DNA of 64,000 nucleotides from Prorocentrum cordatum (lineage: Eukaryota; Sar; Dinophyceae; Prorocentrales; Prorocentraceae): positions 471,734 through 535,733 of the forward strand of contig CAUYUJ010005025.1 of assembly GCA_963575745.1 (NCBI GenBank), read 5' to 3'. The notes under the pieces are model-generated. The model worked only from the letters and a program-made list of their open reading frames with translations, was not told where the DNA came from and ran no database searches. Within the stretch, counting starts at the first letter, position 1. Each line of letters starts with the position of its first letter. Of this stretch, positions 9,977 to 21,440 are shown in pieces. A program made the position numbers and the translations under genes.

Positions 9977-11261
9977 CCACCAATGCGGACAGCTGTCCGG
10001 GCCTGCTGGAGGCAAAGTGAACGAAGCCGTGGCCTCCAACATACTACTGTGTATGGTGAAGCATGCCTGCGAAACCGATCAAGCATTCCGTGAAACGAAA
10101 GGGAGTGCCTAAACCAGCGCTTCGTCCCAGCTCAACACAAAATAATCCAAGGCGCCAAAACAGGCACACCGGCTGAAGCATCCCCCAATCTGGGCGCGAA
10201 GGGGGCTGTGATACACCCCTGGTTCCAGGGGGTGCCCCAATGCCACGCCTCCCTTGCAACCGCTCGGACGTCCATTCCCCGTGTGTGTGTGTGTGTTTTT
10301 CGGTGGCGTGCGTACATCTTCCGTAAGAAAGAGGATCCGAGATGCTCGTACATGCGCCCCCCCCCGCCCACGACATCATTACGCTACCGAGGAACCCAGC
10401 ATATTTATAACCAGTATGGCGTGATGGTAACTGATGTGCAACTTGCGAGAATGATGCTGGTGGCCGTTGTTTCGCCGATGCCGTTGGTGGCGCTGGTCAA
10501 ACCTTGGGAAGCTGACGCGCCGTGCGAACAACAGGCTGGGCCATGGCGACCACGAAAGAAAGCGCGGCTGTAGGTAGGCAAGCGGACGGCGCACGAGTAT
10601 CGACGCGGTGGAAAGCTGCCTCGCAAATGCGCAAATTGACAATGCTAACCTGCACGCCTGCGTTTGTCATGGACTTCTTCAGCTTTAAACACGGCGGCGG
10701 CAGTGCGTCAATGACACATTTGGGCAGCATGGGCGGCGCGGGGGGCAAAACAGGGTGTGTACAATTCTGGCTGCCACGCATGCCGCGCCCTCCGACCGTC
10801 TTGGCGCGAGCAAGCAAGTGTAATCCCCCCTGGTGGCTTCTGCTTGGGTGTCCAAATGCCACGCCCCCTGTATCGCTATGATCGTGGGTCTCTCAAGGGA
10901 TAAGGGTATGGGCCGCCAGGCAGGCAACCCGCCCGACACATCCCTGCAATTTGTGCGTGAGCGGGCAAGCTTGCCCGTCCGCGCCTAGATTGTGGGAATG
11001 TCTCAGGCATTGTGCTTGTTTGGTAGCCCAGATTCTTTCCTTCTGAGGGCACCAAGGCCAACACTGGATCCACGCTCCCGGGCTTCCAAGGTGGCCGAGG
11101 GCCGAGACGGCCCACTCTGCCTCCAAGACGGTCTACTATGGTCCCAGGGCGGCCCCAAATGGTCCCACTTTTTTCCATAACGGCACCCGAGGGGGAAAAC
11201 CCGCCCAGACGCGCGGCAGGTCACGGTATCACGGCAGCTTGAGACCCAAACCACCGTCGCA
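9977..11261. other. No gene recognised
   Basis: Mostly non-repetitive. Contains the second copy of the 9361-9470 dispersed repeat (about 10245-10350, with an embedded (GT)8 near 10278) and a C-rich run near 10362. Open frames of about 90-120 residues occur on both strands without recognisable motifs. Confidence 0.45.
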
Positions 11262-11405
11262 CAGGCACCACGGCCATCGACAGAAACGCACTGCTGCGGG
11301 GGGAGGGGGAGGGGGAGGATGAGGAGGATGAGGATGAGGATGAGGATGAGGATGAGGATGATGATGATGATGATGAGGAGGAGGAGGAGGAGGAGGAGGG
11401 AGAGG
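11262..11405. repeat. GGA/GAT microsatellite with a short dispersed word at its left edge
   Basis: 11300-11400 is G/A-rich with GATGAG and GATGAT runs. The left edge (11262-11297) carries CACGGCCATCGACAGAAACGC and ACTGCTGC. The inverse complement of this, GCAGCAGTGCG and TCGATGGCCGTGGTG, recurs at 13153-13190 beside a TCC block, so microsatellite and word travel together. Confidence 0.65.
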
Positions 11406-12345
11406 AGGAAACATCTGCGCGAGGGGGGTCCGTCCCAGAGCGGCCGCGCCGAGCGCCCTGCAGGGCGCAGCAAGAGTGCGAGCACAGCGGCTCGCAACGA
11501 CTGGGCGACTGCGCGTGCGCGCTGGTGTACGCGAAACGGCCAAAATAAAGACGGCCCAATACGCATCCGCTGCATCCGCCAGACAAGGTGGGCAAAAACA
11601 CGTATCTGATTCAAGCTAACATTTCAAATCGGTGTACGCGAAACGGCCACAATACAGATGGTCCATGTCACGTCGGTCGGAAGAACTAGGTAAACACATA
11701 AAGTAGGAAAGCGGATAACGTAGATTGGGTCCAGGCCCTCCCAGAGAATGACACGCCGCAGCATAAGCACATCGGTTCTCGAAGTAAAAAAGGCGCTTGA
11801 AGTAGATTGGGATCTGGGAATCTGAAACTACCTACTTCCAACGACTGGAGTGTCAAGATGGCCCAATATGAAGCCGCTGCATCCGCTAGGAAAGGTGGAA
11901 ACACCCATATCAAGTTCAAGCTTGCATTGCCAAGTCGGTGCGGCAAAAAACCCTCAAGCACTGGCGCTCGAGGGATCCCATCCTATGCGTGCCATAATGC
12001 AGGCTTGAGGCAGCCGTTGCAAAATTATTAGAAAAGATAACGCGTACAGCGCATGATGGCGAGATCGTGCGTCTCAATCGCCTCAAGGCATGTTGCGCAG
12101 CTGGGGGGGGACATCAGGGGGGATGTTCAGGTGGGGGTTGGAATCTTCCTGGCGCCGCCGCAAGGTCATCGTGTGATGTGGTGCACGGCATATGCGGGCA
12201 AGCTATATGGTGCAATCTACAATGGAAACCCATAGCAAGGACGGGTAACCTTGTCAAGAGCACCCTTGCGTCCTGACATTTGTCCGGCAGTGCGCCGCTG
12301 GAAAAGCTTCTACTGGGGCGCCCAAGGACCGTCCAATGGCCTTGC
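11406..12345. other. No gene recognised
   Basis: Two stretches share CGGTGTACGCGAAACGGCCA-like words (11525 and 11630) and a CATCCGCTGCATCCGC/CCGCTGCATCCGCTAGG motif (11568 and 11873). The rest is ordinary sequence with no coherent coding frame. Confidence 0.4.
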
Positions 12346-12349
12346 GTTC

Positions 12350-13770
12350 TTACGGAGGAAGAGGCGGAGGAGGAGGAGGAGCAGGAGGAGGAGGAGCAGG
12401 AGCAGGAGCAGGAGGAGGAGCAGGATCAGGAGCAGGAGGAGGAGCAGGAGGAGGAGGAGGAGAGGAGCAGGAGGAGGAGGAGCAGAGCAGGAGGAGGAGG
12501 AGCAGGAGCAGGAGGAGGAGGAGCAGGAGCAGGAGGAGGAGGAGGAGGAGGGGAGCAGGAGGAGGAGGAGGAGGGAGGGAGGAGGAGGGGAGGGAGGGAG
12601 GGAGGGAGGAGGAGGGGGGAGGGAGAGGGAGGGAGGGAGGGAGGGAGGAGGAGGAGGAGGAGGAGGAGGAGGAGGAGGGGAGGGGAGGAGGGGAGGGGGA
12701 GGAGGAGGGGCAGGGAGGGGAGGGAGGGCGGGAGGGAGGGAGGGAGGTCTTTACTACAGATGTTGCCTCTACGTCGTGCAAGCTGGCGCGCGCCTGTGGG
12801 CGCCCACGGGGCGCCAACGAGGCGCCAGCCCGGCGGCACCGCGGCACGCCGACCCGCAGCGCGCCCGCGGGCGCCCGCAGGCCCGTGGGCCTGCTTTCCA
12901 CCGCCACTGCCGTGCGTAGGAGGGGGAGGGAGTCTCCTCCTCCTCCTCCTCGTCCCTCTCTCTCCTCCTCCCTCTCCTTCTCCTTCCTCCGCCTCCTCCT
13001 CTCCTCCCCCTCCTCCTCCCTCCTCCCCCCGCCCTCTCCCTCCCCTCCCTCCTCCTCGTCCTCCTCCTCGTCCTCCTCCTCCTCCTCTCCTCCTCCTCCT
13101 CCTCCCTCCTCTCTCCCCCTCCTCCCCTCCCCCTCCCCCCTCCCCCCCCTTGCAGCAGTGCGCGTTTTTTCGATGGCCGTGGTGTCTGTGCGTTTCCTCC
13201 TCCTCCACCGCCTCCACCCCCTTCCTCCCTCCAACTCGTGGTGGCGGTGGTGGAAGGCAGGAGGCCCATCAAAGCCCCGCGGATCTCCAGCCCACGCGAG
13301 GCGCCCACGAGGCGCCCACTGGGCACCCACGGGCGACACCCGTGCACCCCCGGCGCACGAAGCGCGGTTACGGCGCGCCCACGAGGCGCCTGCGGGCCGA
13401 GCGAGGAGGACAAGCTTGTCCTGCTCGCGGAGCAGGAGAGAAGAGGATGTAGCAAGGCACCTCCTTCTTCTCCTCCTCCTCCTCCTCCCCCCTCCTCCTC
13501 CTCTCCTCCTTCTCCTCCTCTTCCTTCCTCCTCCTCCTCCTCTCCTCCTCCCTCCTCCTCCTCCTCCTCCTCCTCCTCCTCCTCCCTCCTCCTCCCTCCC
13601 CTCCCCCTCCCCCTCCCCTCCCCTCCCCTCCCCCCTCTTCCTCCTCCTCCTCCTCCTCCTCCTCCTCCTCCTCCTCCCCCTCCTCCTCCTCCTCTCCTCC
13701 TCCTCCTCCTCCTCCTCCTCCTCCTCCTCCTCCTCCTCCTGCTCCTGCTCCTCCTCCTCCTCCCCTCCCC
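12350..13770. repeat. GGA block, GC-rich spacer, TCC blocks (mirror-type composite)
   Basis: 12350-12750 is (GGA/GCA)n polypurine. 12770-12925 is a GC-rich spacer with GGCGCCCACGGGGCGCC-type inverted words. 12926-13150 is (TCC)n polypyrimidine. 13150-13450 is a second GC-rich spacer with GAGGCGCCCAC repeats, and 13455-13770 is (TCC)n again. This is the same purine block / hairpin-rich spacer / pyrimidine block layout as 760-1970. Open frames up to 531 residues here are low-complexity artefacts. Confidence 0.85.
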
Positions 13771-14060
13771 GAGGCAGGGCGGGAGGTGCCACGGCCAGAA
13801 GGGTCGGGCCCAGGGTCCGCGGCAGCGGGGAGACGGGACAATGCCCCAGTGGCAGAGGCACCGTGCGGCAGGTTCGTGCCGTGCCGATCCCGGCGTTGGT
13901 TTCTGACACCGCGTGGATCCTTCAACCTTGAACGATCGGCGTTCTTCCGATCGCCCGATCGTTCCAGGTAGGCGGATTCTGGGCCGCTGGCGGCGTTCAA
14001 CCCTGCACGCAGGCGGCGGGGTCGTTGTCGGTCGGCACGACGCGAAGCTACCGCATCCGA
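13771..14060. repeat. Dispersed repeat related to 28650-29060
   Basis: ACACCGCGTGGATCCTTCAA at 13909 matches ACCGTGTGGATCCTTCAACC at 28699. TTCTGGGCCGCTGGCGGCG at 13977 matches CCTGGGCCGCCGGCGGCGCTTC near 29026. Both regions carry GATCG-rich words between these anchors. I see no coding content. Confidence 0.5.
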
Positions 14061-14966
14061 GGTCAAACCTGGGGGGGGGGTCCGTGCATGCGCTTTGCAG
14101 CCAGGTGCAGTCGACGGCACTCGCCGACAGCTCAAGTTGTCTGGTGTGTCTCGCCCACGTGAACGCATGCAGGGCGGAGCGTCGACAATAATCGCTCTGG
14201 GGGTGATGGGTACGTAGATAGATCAGAAGGGTAGCAGAGGAGGGTGAAGCCACGGTCCTGTGAAAAATGCGATGGAGCCTCTCCCAGGTCGACGACGATA
14301 TTTGCAAACAAGTTACCCTCGGAATTGTACTGAACTTACGCTAATGCTGCCGCCCTTGCGGCTGATGTTCCTGCACAAGACCCTACGACCATCTGCGATA
14401 CAGAACGCTCATTCTTTGGAGCCCCACACGTTTAGCATAGCGAATTTCGTTAGGCCGACGTGTCCAGAAGCGTCGCTGCTGATCCATCGTCGCCAGAAGA
14501 AGCCGCTCCACTCGATGGTCGTCCTGGTGGGGAATCTCCAAGAGACAACACGGTCATCGGAATATCGAACAAAGTCCAAACCCACAACCTGGGCATGCGC
14601 TTTAACAGCATGCTCGCGACAAAGGACGACCACACCAGACGATCGTGGACAATAGCTTTGAAAGCCTGCAGAGACGCTGACATCTGAGGATGTGCGTGGA
14701 CATGTTGGGCCCAGCGCCGCCCGCGGCACCGCCACTTCGTCGAGGTGCGGATCGCAGCTCGAAGAAGGACCACGGCAGCCCGATCAGGACGCGGCGCCAG
14801 CATTGCGCATGCCCAAATCCAGAACGGGCAGATGTGATCGCCAGGGGGATGCGAGCCGCGGCAGATCCTGGGATAGAGCCAAGCACCATCAACGCCGCGA
14901 AGAGCTCGTCCCATCACGCGTCGCACCGAGGTGCTCAATCACTCTGGGAGGGGAATCTCCCCCCGT

Positions 14967-15515
14967 TCAGCGCTGTGGCTTTTTTCGGACTCTCTGCGAA
15001 ACCGGCGACAGAGCTGCGGACGGACTGGCAATGGATCTGTCATCCACGAGAGTTTTCCCATTCGACGGCGCCGACGCCGCTAGCGCACATATCATGGCGA
15101 AGGGAGCGACCGTGCCGCCCCGAGGCAGGCCCCGTCGCGGCCACATCCGATCAGCCAGGACCCCCGTCGCATCGCAGGAGCGCGGGCCTCGCCGCGCAGC
15201 CGCGGTCACGAAGGCAACGGCAGCGGGAGCCCCCGCAGCATTCGTGGCCTGTGCGCCCACACCATGGCCGATATTGGCGTAGGCCCGAGAAAGATCATTC
15301 TCAGACCCAGCTTCGGCGCCTTCGCAGTCGTGCATCCACGCAGCTATGGCATGAACGACCGAGGAAACTTTGCGCCTAACATATTGGTTCGACGGTGGCT
15401 CGCTCACAGCAAAACAATCAACACATGTATGAGTACTCCCGACACTGATCGGTCGGAATTCAAGCTCTGACGCGGGAATCCCGACGGATCTCCAGCCGAA
15501 AACCATCGCCGGCAA
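14967..15515 (-). pseudogene. LINE reverse-transcriptase-like remnant
   Basis: A 182-residue minus-strand frame contains NDLSRAYANIGHG, resembling the D-x-x-x-A-Y-D-x-(I/V) palm motif of LINE reverse transcriptases. It continues with GLPRGGTVAPFAM, resembling the Q-G-x-P-x-G box. TLVDDRSIAS follows, in the place of the catalytic (F/Y)-x-D-D. The spacing between the three is shorter than normal because segments are missing. Upstream words such as RPISVGST fit the R-P-I-(S/T) box that precedes the palm. Substitution of the aromatic residue and the compressed spacing argue for decay. Confidence 0.5.
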
Positions 15516-16509
15516 GTCCCGGGGAACGACGCCCTGGTGGATGACGCTCTAGCGGGGCGCATCGCACCGAATGTGATGCAGTTGCAGCACCACGTCTAGA
15601 AACAAGCGCCGGAACAACTCTGAATGGGGCCCAAGGACACACAAATAAAAATCACCCCCATATTTTCGTATATTTTCTGTGTGTCTGTCTTCCCCCCACT
15701 GCCCATATGTTCCTATATTCTGCGGGGAAAGGACGATTCATTATGTCTTTGTTTTTGTCCCTCCTCAACAGCTTCAATTCGCTTGCAGCCCGCCCGTCCA
15801 GGCCAGGGCGCCCGTGAGCCTTGGATAAGACGTGGTCGAACTGGTGGAAGTCGGGCAGCCAGTGCTCATCGTGCTCCCTCTGCTCGAAGCCGACATCGGC
15901 GGCCTACTGCTGCAAGCGCGCGAACTCGCCAGCGGCTTCGTGGTCCTCAGGTGCAGGGCGCCGCTGCTGCTCCCACTCTCGGCGGATCTCCGTGGCGTCC
16001 GCTGGGGCCGTCGGCGAGGTGGACCTGGAAAGAGGCGGCGCAGCGCGGTTGACGTCCAGGGACCAGGTAGCGAAGCGCTTTCGCCACTCCCGTGAATGCG
16101 TGGTCTGGATCTTCCTCTGCTCGGAGGGAACCCCCGCCGAAGTCATGTCCCAAGCTTCATAGTAAGTAGGGGGCCCGAGAGCGGGGCGTCCAGGAGGCCG
16201 CCCATCGCCGCCCTCGCCAGGCGCTGCGAAAGCTCACCATCAAGAAGCAGGTGGGCCAGCGTGCTGTCGCGCCGAACCCTCCCGGCGATCTGCCGATGCA
16301 GTCATGCAGTCGAAGTGAACGGCGCAAGGCCACCGTCTGAGCTAACCTGACAGGCGCATTCTGAGCGGCAGGGCGCGCGCTTGGGGCGCCCCTTGGGTCG
16401 CTCGGCCGCTCGATCTACGGGGGCGAAGTCCGCGTCAGCAACGAGCTGGAGGGCGCGATCGGCGCGCGCGTGCTGCCGATTCAACATGGCGATAAAGTTC
16501 AGCCCGTCG

Positions 16510-17230
16510 TCCTCAGCGTCGGCCAGCACAGGGTCGACAACGACAGGCGTCCGCAAGCCAATTGGGCTCGAATGTGATCCAACTGATCTTGGATCGCCGG
16601 ACATGGCTCGAGGTGGTAGAGCGCCGTGGCACAGGCGGCGCTGGGATCGGTGACGCGGGGCTCCAAGAGAGTTCCGTAGACACGCACCGAGGCAAAAGCG
16701 GAGCAGGTGGCCCGCGCACTAGGCATCGCGTGGAGCATGTGCCCACAACAATAGTCGCCGCCGAGGGCGGCGCCATGGTCCAGTCAGGGCCGAGGAGCAA
16801 CTGGTATGCAAGCCACCACTTGAGGTCTCCGATGATGTATGTCGGACGCCCCTGCATGGACAAACTCTGAGCATGTGATGGCCGCCGCGCCCACCATGGC
16901 TCGTCGGTGTCGACGGGCCCGTAGACGGACATGAAGACTGCGCGGGCGGTCTTGGCCCCGATCAACCTTTATCCGAGAGAAGCCCCGCGGGCGATCGGGG
17001 GCTTGCCAAGGCGCGTAGGCTTCCAACGCATTGCGCGCCCCCCCCGGCGAGCTGCGCGGGCCGCCGTGGGGGGCGGCGGTGAAGAGCAACGGGCGCTCAA
17101 CCCCCAGCGCTAATGTCTGCAGGGCCCAGCATGTGCGCCCATCGCGTTGTCGGGTCTCCTGGAGAAGCAATGAGGAGGACGAGCTGGCTCGTCGCAGGGC
17201 ATCCCCCAACCTCGCTTTCATTGACGACGT
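16510..17230 (-). pseudogene. LINE endonuclease-like remnant
   Basis: Two minus-strand frames together read like an AP-endonuclease-type domain. The first (17221 downward) contains LLLQETRQRDG, the Gln-Glu-Thr signature around the metal-binding Glu. It continues with a segment ending near RSSPGGA. The second (16965 to 16513) contains MSVYGP and then IIGDLKWW, matching the G-D-(L/F)-N box with Lys in place of Asn. The shift between frames lies near 16900-16960. The fused domain would be about 200 residues, close to the usual 220. The broken frame and the Asn-to-Lys change indicate a dead copy. Confidence 0.5.
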
Positions 17231-17330
17231 GTCGTTATCTCACTGCCGACACCAGGGCCATGGCGGGGTCGCGGCCCACGGGCGCATCAGAGTCGACAGC
17301 CGCGCCAGGCGAAGACGGGGTCAGGCCATC

Positions 17331-18060
17331 AGGGCAGTCCAGAGAGGAGTTAGGATGCATGTCAACATGCGCTTGCGCGAGCTGCGACTCGCGCCGATGT
17401 GTCGAGGCCGAGCCCTCATCAATATCCGACGAGGGAATGGTTCTTCAGGGGGCTGAAGGTGTCCAGAACGAGGCCCATGCCCAGCAGGTGGCCCCCGAAG
17501 CTGAAACCCAATACCTCGCCCTTCAGGAAACCCAAGACGTTGCGGGCCAGCAGCGGGCCCTTGCCAACCTGGGAGCTCATGCCGTAGAAGGCCTGCAGGA
17601 GGCCCTTGCCCACCCAGGAGCCGTCGAAGGTGCTCTAGCCCTCCGAGGAGCTCGAGAGGATAGCAACGAAGCCGTCGAGCTTGTCTGAGAGGCCCCCAAC
17701 ATCAGAAACTATCTCCAAGTATCTGATACACCCCCAAGTACTGGAATACTCCAAGTATCTGGATTGCTGCGCGTGCGCCTCCCACGAGCAGGAGTGCAGT
17801 AACTGGACTTGGAGTGTGGCCAGGCCAATCCCCGGGCATGTGCCGATGTCCCACCTAGAGTAGCAGCCTGCATGCATCGCGGCGGCTCCGAGCGCACAGG
17901 TTCGCCGCGCCAGTGTCCAGCGGCGGCATGGGCCCGCAAGACACCATGGCATGCCGATCAGCTCCTCCGAAATCTTCCCCCGATAAGAAAACTTGGCCCT
18001 TTTCTTCCGCGGTGGGGCTCGGCCTTCGCGACGGGCCGCGTATTATTTGCCTTTCTGATG
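17331..18060. other. No gene recognised
   Basis: 17700-17770 contains a local CAAGTATCTG(G/A) repeat (three copies, about 22-35 bp apart). The remaining sequence has short frames on both strands only. Confidence 0.4.
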
Positions 18061-20660
18061 TGGCCCGCGATCTTGCGCTTATTCATCGCGTGGCGCTTCT
18101 ACACCTCGGGGCCGGGCAACTATCCCCGAACGTTGGCTCGGCGGCGAGTCTCGGCCTCGAATGCCGCATTCGCCGGCCACTTCCTGCGACTTGCTTTGAA
18201 CCGCTTCCACTTCTCTGGGCCAAAGAGGTAGCGCATCGTCTCCGCATCGCTGGCTCCCGTTGCCCCCCCTCGGCTTGCGCGGCGCATCATGGTGCCGAGC
18301 CAAAGTCTTGGGCGCAACGCACCTCTGGCAACAATGCTGTCGCGAACTGACGCGTGTCTGATGCGACTCAGCAGCGTTCTCCGCGGTCGCGCAGAGCTTG
18401 AGCTTGAAATCAATCGGAACCATAGCCAGCCAGGCCTCAGGATTCCGCCGCGCCTAGCGCCGACATCTTTTGGCACGACTGGCTGCTCCCGGGCACCCTG
18501 GCAGACCGCCCCCGCGCGGCCCGGGGGTGGCAGGGGGCGGCGCCTCGCCGACGCAGTAGCGCCAGCGGGCCTTCGCCTCCTGGAGCCGCTTGCACGACAA
18601 CGCGGCCGTCGCCCCGCATCCGCGAGCGGGGGAAGGGGTGCGCGCCAGCTTCAGCTTCCGCCCTGGATCCTCCGCTCTGACCTGCGGCGGCGGCGCCTCC
18701 GCAAGGGCGCGTTCACCATCGTCGCCTGCGTCGGGGATGCCCGAGGGGCAGCGCGCAGCTCGAGAAGCCGCCTTCGATGGAGCTCTCGATTTAGAAAGAC
18801 CAGGACAAAACCGCACGTTCTCCGCAGCGTCGCGCGATGCCGCCGACTTGCCGCAAGCTGCGAAAACATCGGGATCAAGTCTTGATTTTTCATGTGCCGC
18901 GAGTGCGTTGCCTTCGCCGCCGCCGCCATTGCTTTCGGGGCAGCCGTCGTCGCAGACGCGCCTGCCTTGGCCACTATTTCGGCAATCGCCTGCGAGACCC
19001 TGCTGCCTTTTCATTTCTTCATTTCCCTGCCACGAGTAAATGCAGCTGCGCTCGCATCCTGCCGCCAGTGGCTGGTCGCCACCAGTCGCCGACGCGTTCG
19101 GCCTCGCACTGCGCGCGTGCAAAGCCGACGGCGCACAAATACAGACGCAATCTCCAGCTCCACCGCAGTCAGATTCCTGCGTGATGTCAGCCCGGGGCGC
19201 CCTGGCAACGCGACGAGCCCGCGCCGGCGCGGGCTCGCCCCCAGATGGCCGGCCCCGTCCTTCACCCGCAGGAATGTTCTCGCCGCCCGTGGGTCCAACT
19301 TCCACATTTTGCGCTTCCTGCGCGGCGGGTTCATCGCGCTGCGGCGTCGGTGACCCAGTTCGCGGCTGCGCCGCGCCCCGTGAACTTCCAAACTTCCTGG
19401 TCGCCCCCTTCTTTCTGTCGCCAGCGGCGATGAAGGCCGAGGCAACCGATATCTCGCTATAGCACAGGTATTCGCTCGTTCGCCATCCGTCCGGGCCGCC
19501 GCCGGGTCGCCGCGAGAGAACCAACGCCGCCGCCCAGCACGCTGCTCTTTGGAAATGATGGCGAAACCCTTCGCCGACGCCCGCGTCGCCAAGTCCTCAG
19601 GGCCAAGCCGAGAGTTGGGGATCTTCAGGGCGCGCTAGCGTGGGGGGGGCGTCTGGGGCGAGGGCCGCGTCGGCGGGGCGTGCTCCGACAGGCGTCGGCG
19701 GGGCCCGCGTTCAACGGGGGGCGTCGCCGTCGCCTGTCGCTATCATAGTCTTCTGGGAGTTCGTCATCGCTCCGGCGGTGCCGCGGCGGGGCGATCCTGG
19801 GCCCCTGCGGGGCAGGAACGCTCCGCGCGGAAGGGGGCGGGCCGCGATGGCATCCAGGAGCGAGCGTTTGAGAATGTGCATGCAAGTGATTTCTGATTCG
19901 TGATTGAGCGCGCCTTTCGTCTTCAAGTTGAGCATCTGGAACTCCGAATCGAATGCGCGGCGTTGGGCGTTGGGTGGCCTTCGAGCGCAGGTCGTCAAAG
20001 GCGAAGCTCCGTGCTATGGTCCGTCTCACCTGGGCGATGTCCGCCCTGTCTCCGGCGGCCCCTCCCGCCGCCGAGGCCCCCCGCGATGGGACTTCTGGTG
20101 CCCCGTGGCGTAGCCGCCGCCCACTCGCGAGACCGGGGGGTTGAGTGGCTGCCGGATTAGATATATCTCGCTCGTCGCGTCTCGGCAGCGCCCCATCGCC
20201 TTCGAGCCCTGCGAGCCCGCCTTTGCTGAGCCGCCGTCTTCGAAAGGGCCCTCGTCGGACGTTTCGTCGGCCGCGCCCGTGTCTTCAGCGAGGTTCTGCG
20301 AAACTTTCGATGCCGCCGCGCCCCGGGCAGCGTCGAGCGATTCCGCGACCGCGAAAGACATCGGGGTTGTGGCTGAAGTTGTTGTCGCCGTGTGCGGCGG
20401 CGCGGCTTTCGCCCGAATCTGTCGGGAAATGGGCTCGACCCGCGCGTCCCACTGGGCGGGCTTGGGCACTGCGCGCGACGCTCGCAAGTGCAATCGGGCC
20501 CACCGTGCAGAATGCTCGGAGTGAGATGCCAAGCTACCCGCTTGCCTCGCATATAGACATGCGTGCGACATGAAGCGGGACCGCTTGACGCGCCCCCGCG
20601 ACCGCCGTGGCGCTCCGAGTGCAGGGGCGGAATACTGCGCGCCCCCTCCTGGCGTCGGGC
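18060..20660 (-). other. Coding-like fragments on the minus strand, gene identity unknown
   Basis: Several minus-strand stretches have protein-like, non-repetitive composition but lie in different frames. One at about 18300-18120 contains ETMRYLFGPEKWKRFKASRR. One at about 18974-18870 is Ala/Lys-rich and ends KNQDLIPMF. One at about 19960-19850 contains EITCMHILKRSLLDAIAA. One at about 20330-20150 is acidic and ends SEIYLIRQPLNPP. They could be exons of one intron-containing gene transcribed leftward or parts of a decayed element. No splice pattern could be fixed by eye, and I do not recognise the product. Confidence 0.25.
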
Positions 20661-21180
20661 CACGCCTGCGGCGCCCTCCGAACTTGGAGCGGATAGGGAC
20701 TGCGCTCAAGGACCGCCCCCTGCGCGCCCTCCCTGGGTCGGGGACGTGCCGCGCCTGGCGCGCCCTGCGACCTGGGCCGCCGCGCGCGCGGCGGCCCTGC
20801 TCCATCCTTTGTTGGGGGCAACGTCCAGGCGCGAGGGGCGCGGCCGCCGGGCGCGCGACGGCCCCGGCCCAGTCTACGCAGGGCAACGCGCGATCCGCGA
20901 AAGGCACGGCCGCGGAATTGGCCGCGTAGGGCGCGGAAACCAAACGCGCGATCCGGACTGGAAAACCGCGCGCGCGCCGCGCGCGGAAGGCGCGCGCGAC
21001 AGCGCTGGGCCCATCAGGCACCAAAGACGGCCGCACGGGAGGGCTGGGCGCCACTGCTCGCGCGCGCGCAGTCGCGCGCGCGTGCAGTGCCCCATAGTGA
21101 GAAGAGAACTACCTGCTCGTCGACCGAAGTTGCCTGCGCATCTGCACCCATGCGTTTCACGCGCATATGCCAATGCGTGA
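20661..21180. other. CpG-dense stretch, no gene recognised
   Basis: 20760-21090 is very rich in GCGCGC words (for example CGCGCGCGCGGCGG). Frames on both strands are Arg/Ala/Pro-rich with no domain. Confidence 0.4.
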
Positions 21181-21204
21181 GTGCGCGTGCGCTCGTATGC
21201 ACAT

Positions 21205-21218
21205 ATGTGTATATAAAC

Positions 21219-21250
<32 letters not shown>

Positions 21251-21263
21251 CTATGTATATATC

Positions 21264-21313
<50 letters not shown>

Positions 21314-21332
21314 CATGTACTCATCAATCGCA
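21205..21332. repeat. (AT)n microsatellite with TATCTATG interruptions
   Basis: Alternating AT/TA runs from about 21218, with two TATATCTATGTA units in the first half and a pure AT run at 21268-21305. Confidence 0.93.
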
Positions 21333-21440
21333 TCGTTCGGTCTCCGTGTAATATATTTCAGGGGCCAGTTCAACAATTAAGTATTCGGCGGTGAAATAAT
21401 GGCACTTGAGATTCGAAGGGGGGAGGGGTTGTCATCATTT

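Larger units (their letters stand above)
14410..17330 (-). mobile_element. Decayed non-LTR (LINE-type) retrotransposon
   Basis: On the minus strand, pieces of an endonuclease/exonuclease/phosphatase-like domain (about 17230-16510), a Trp/Arg-rich linker (about 16146-15904) and a reverse transcriptase (about 15515-14967) follow one another in the order typical of LINEs. A basic C-terminal segment (14938-14450) comes last. The reading frame changes several times, so no full ORF remains. The dinoflagellate LINE assignment is from the motif order and is not proven by alignment. Confidence 0.5.

Noticed and set aside
12336-14307. Open frames of 390-531 residues on both strands
   Set aside because: GGA and TCC blocks joined by short GC-rich spacers; mutually overlapping and low-complexity.
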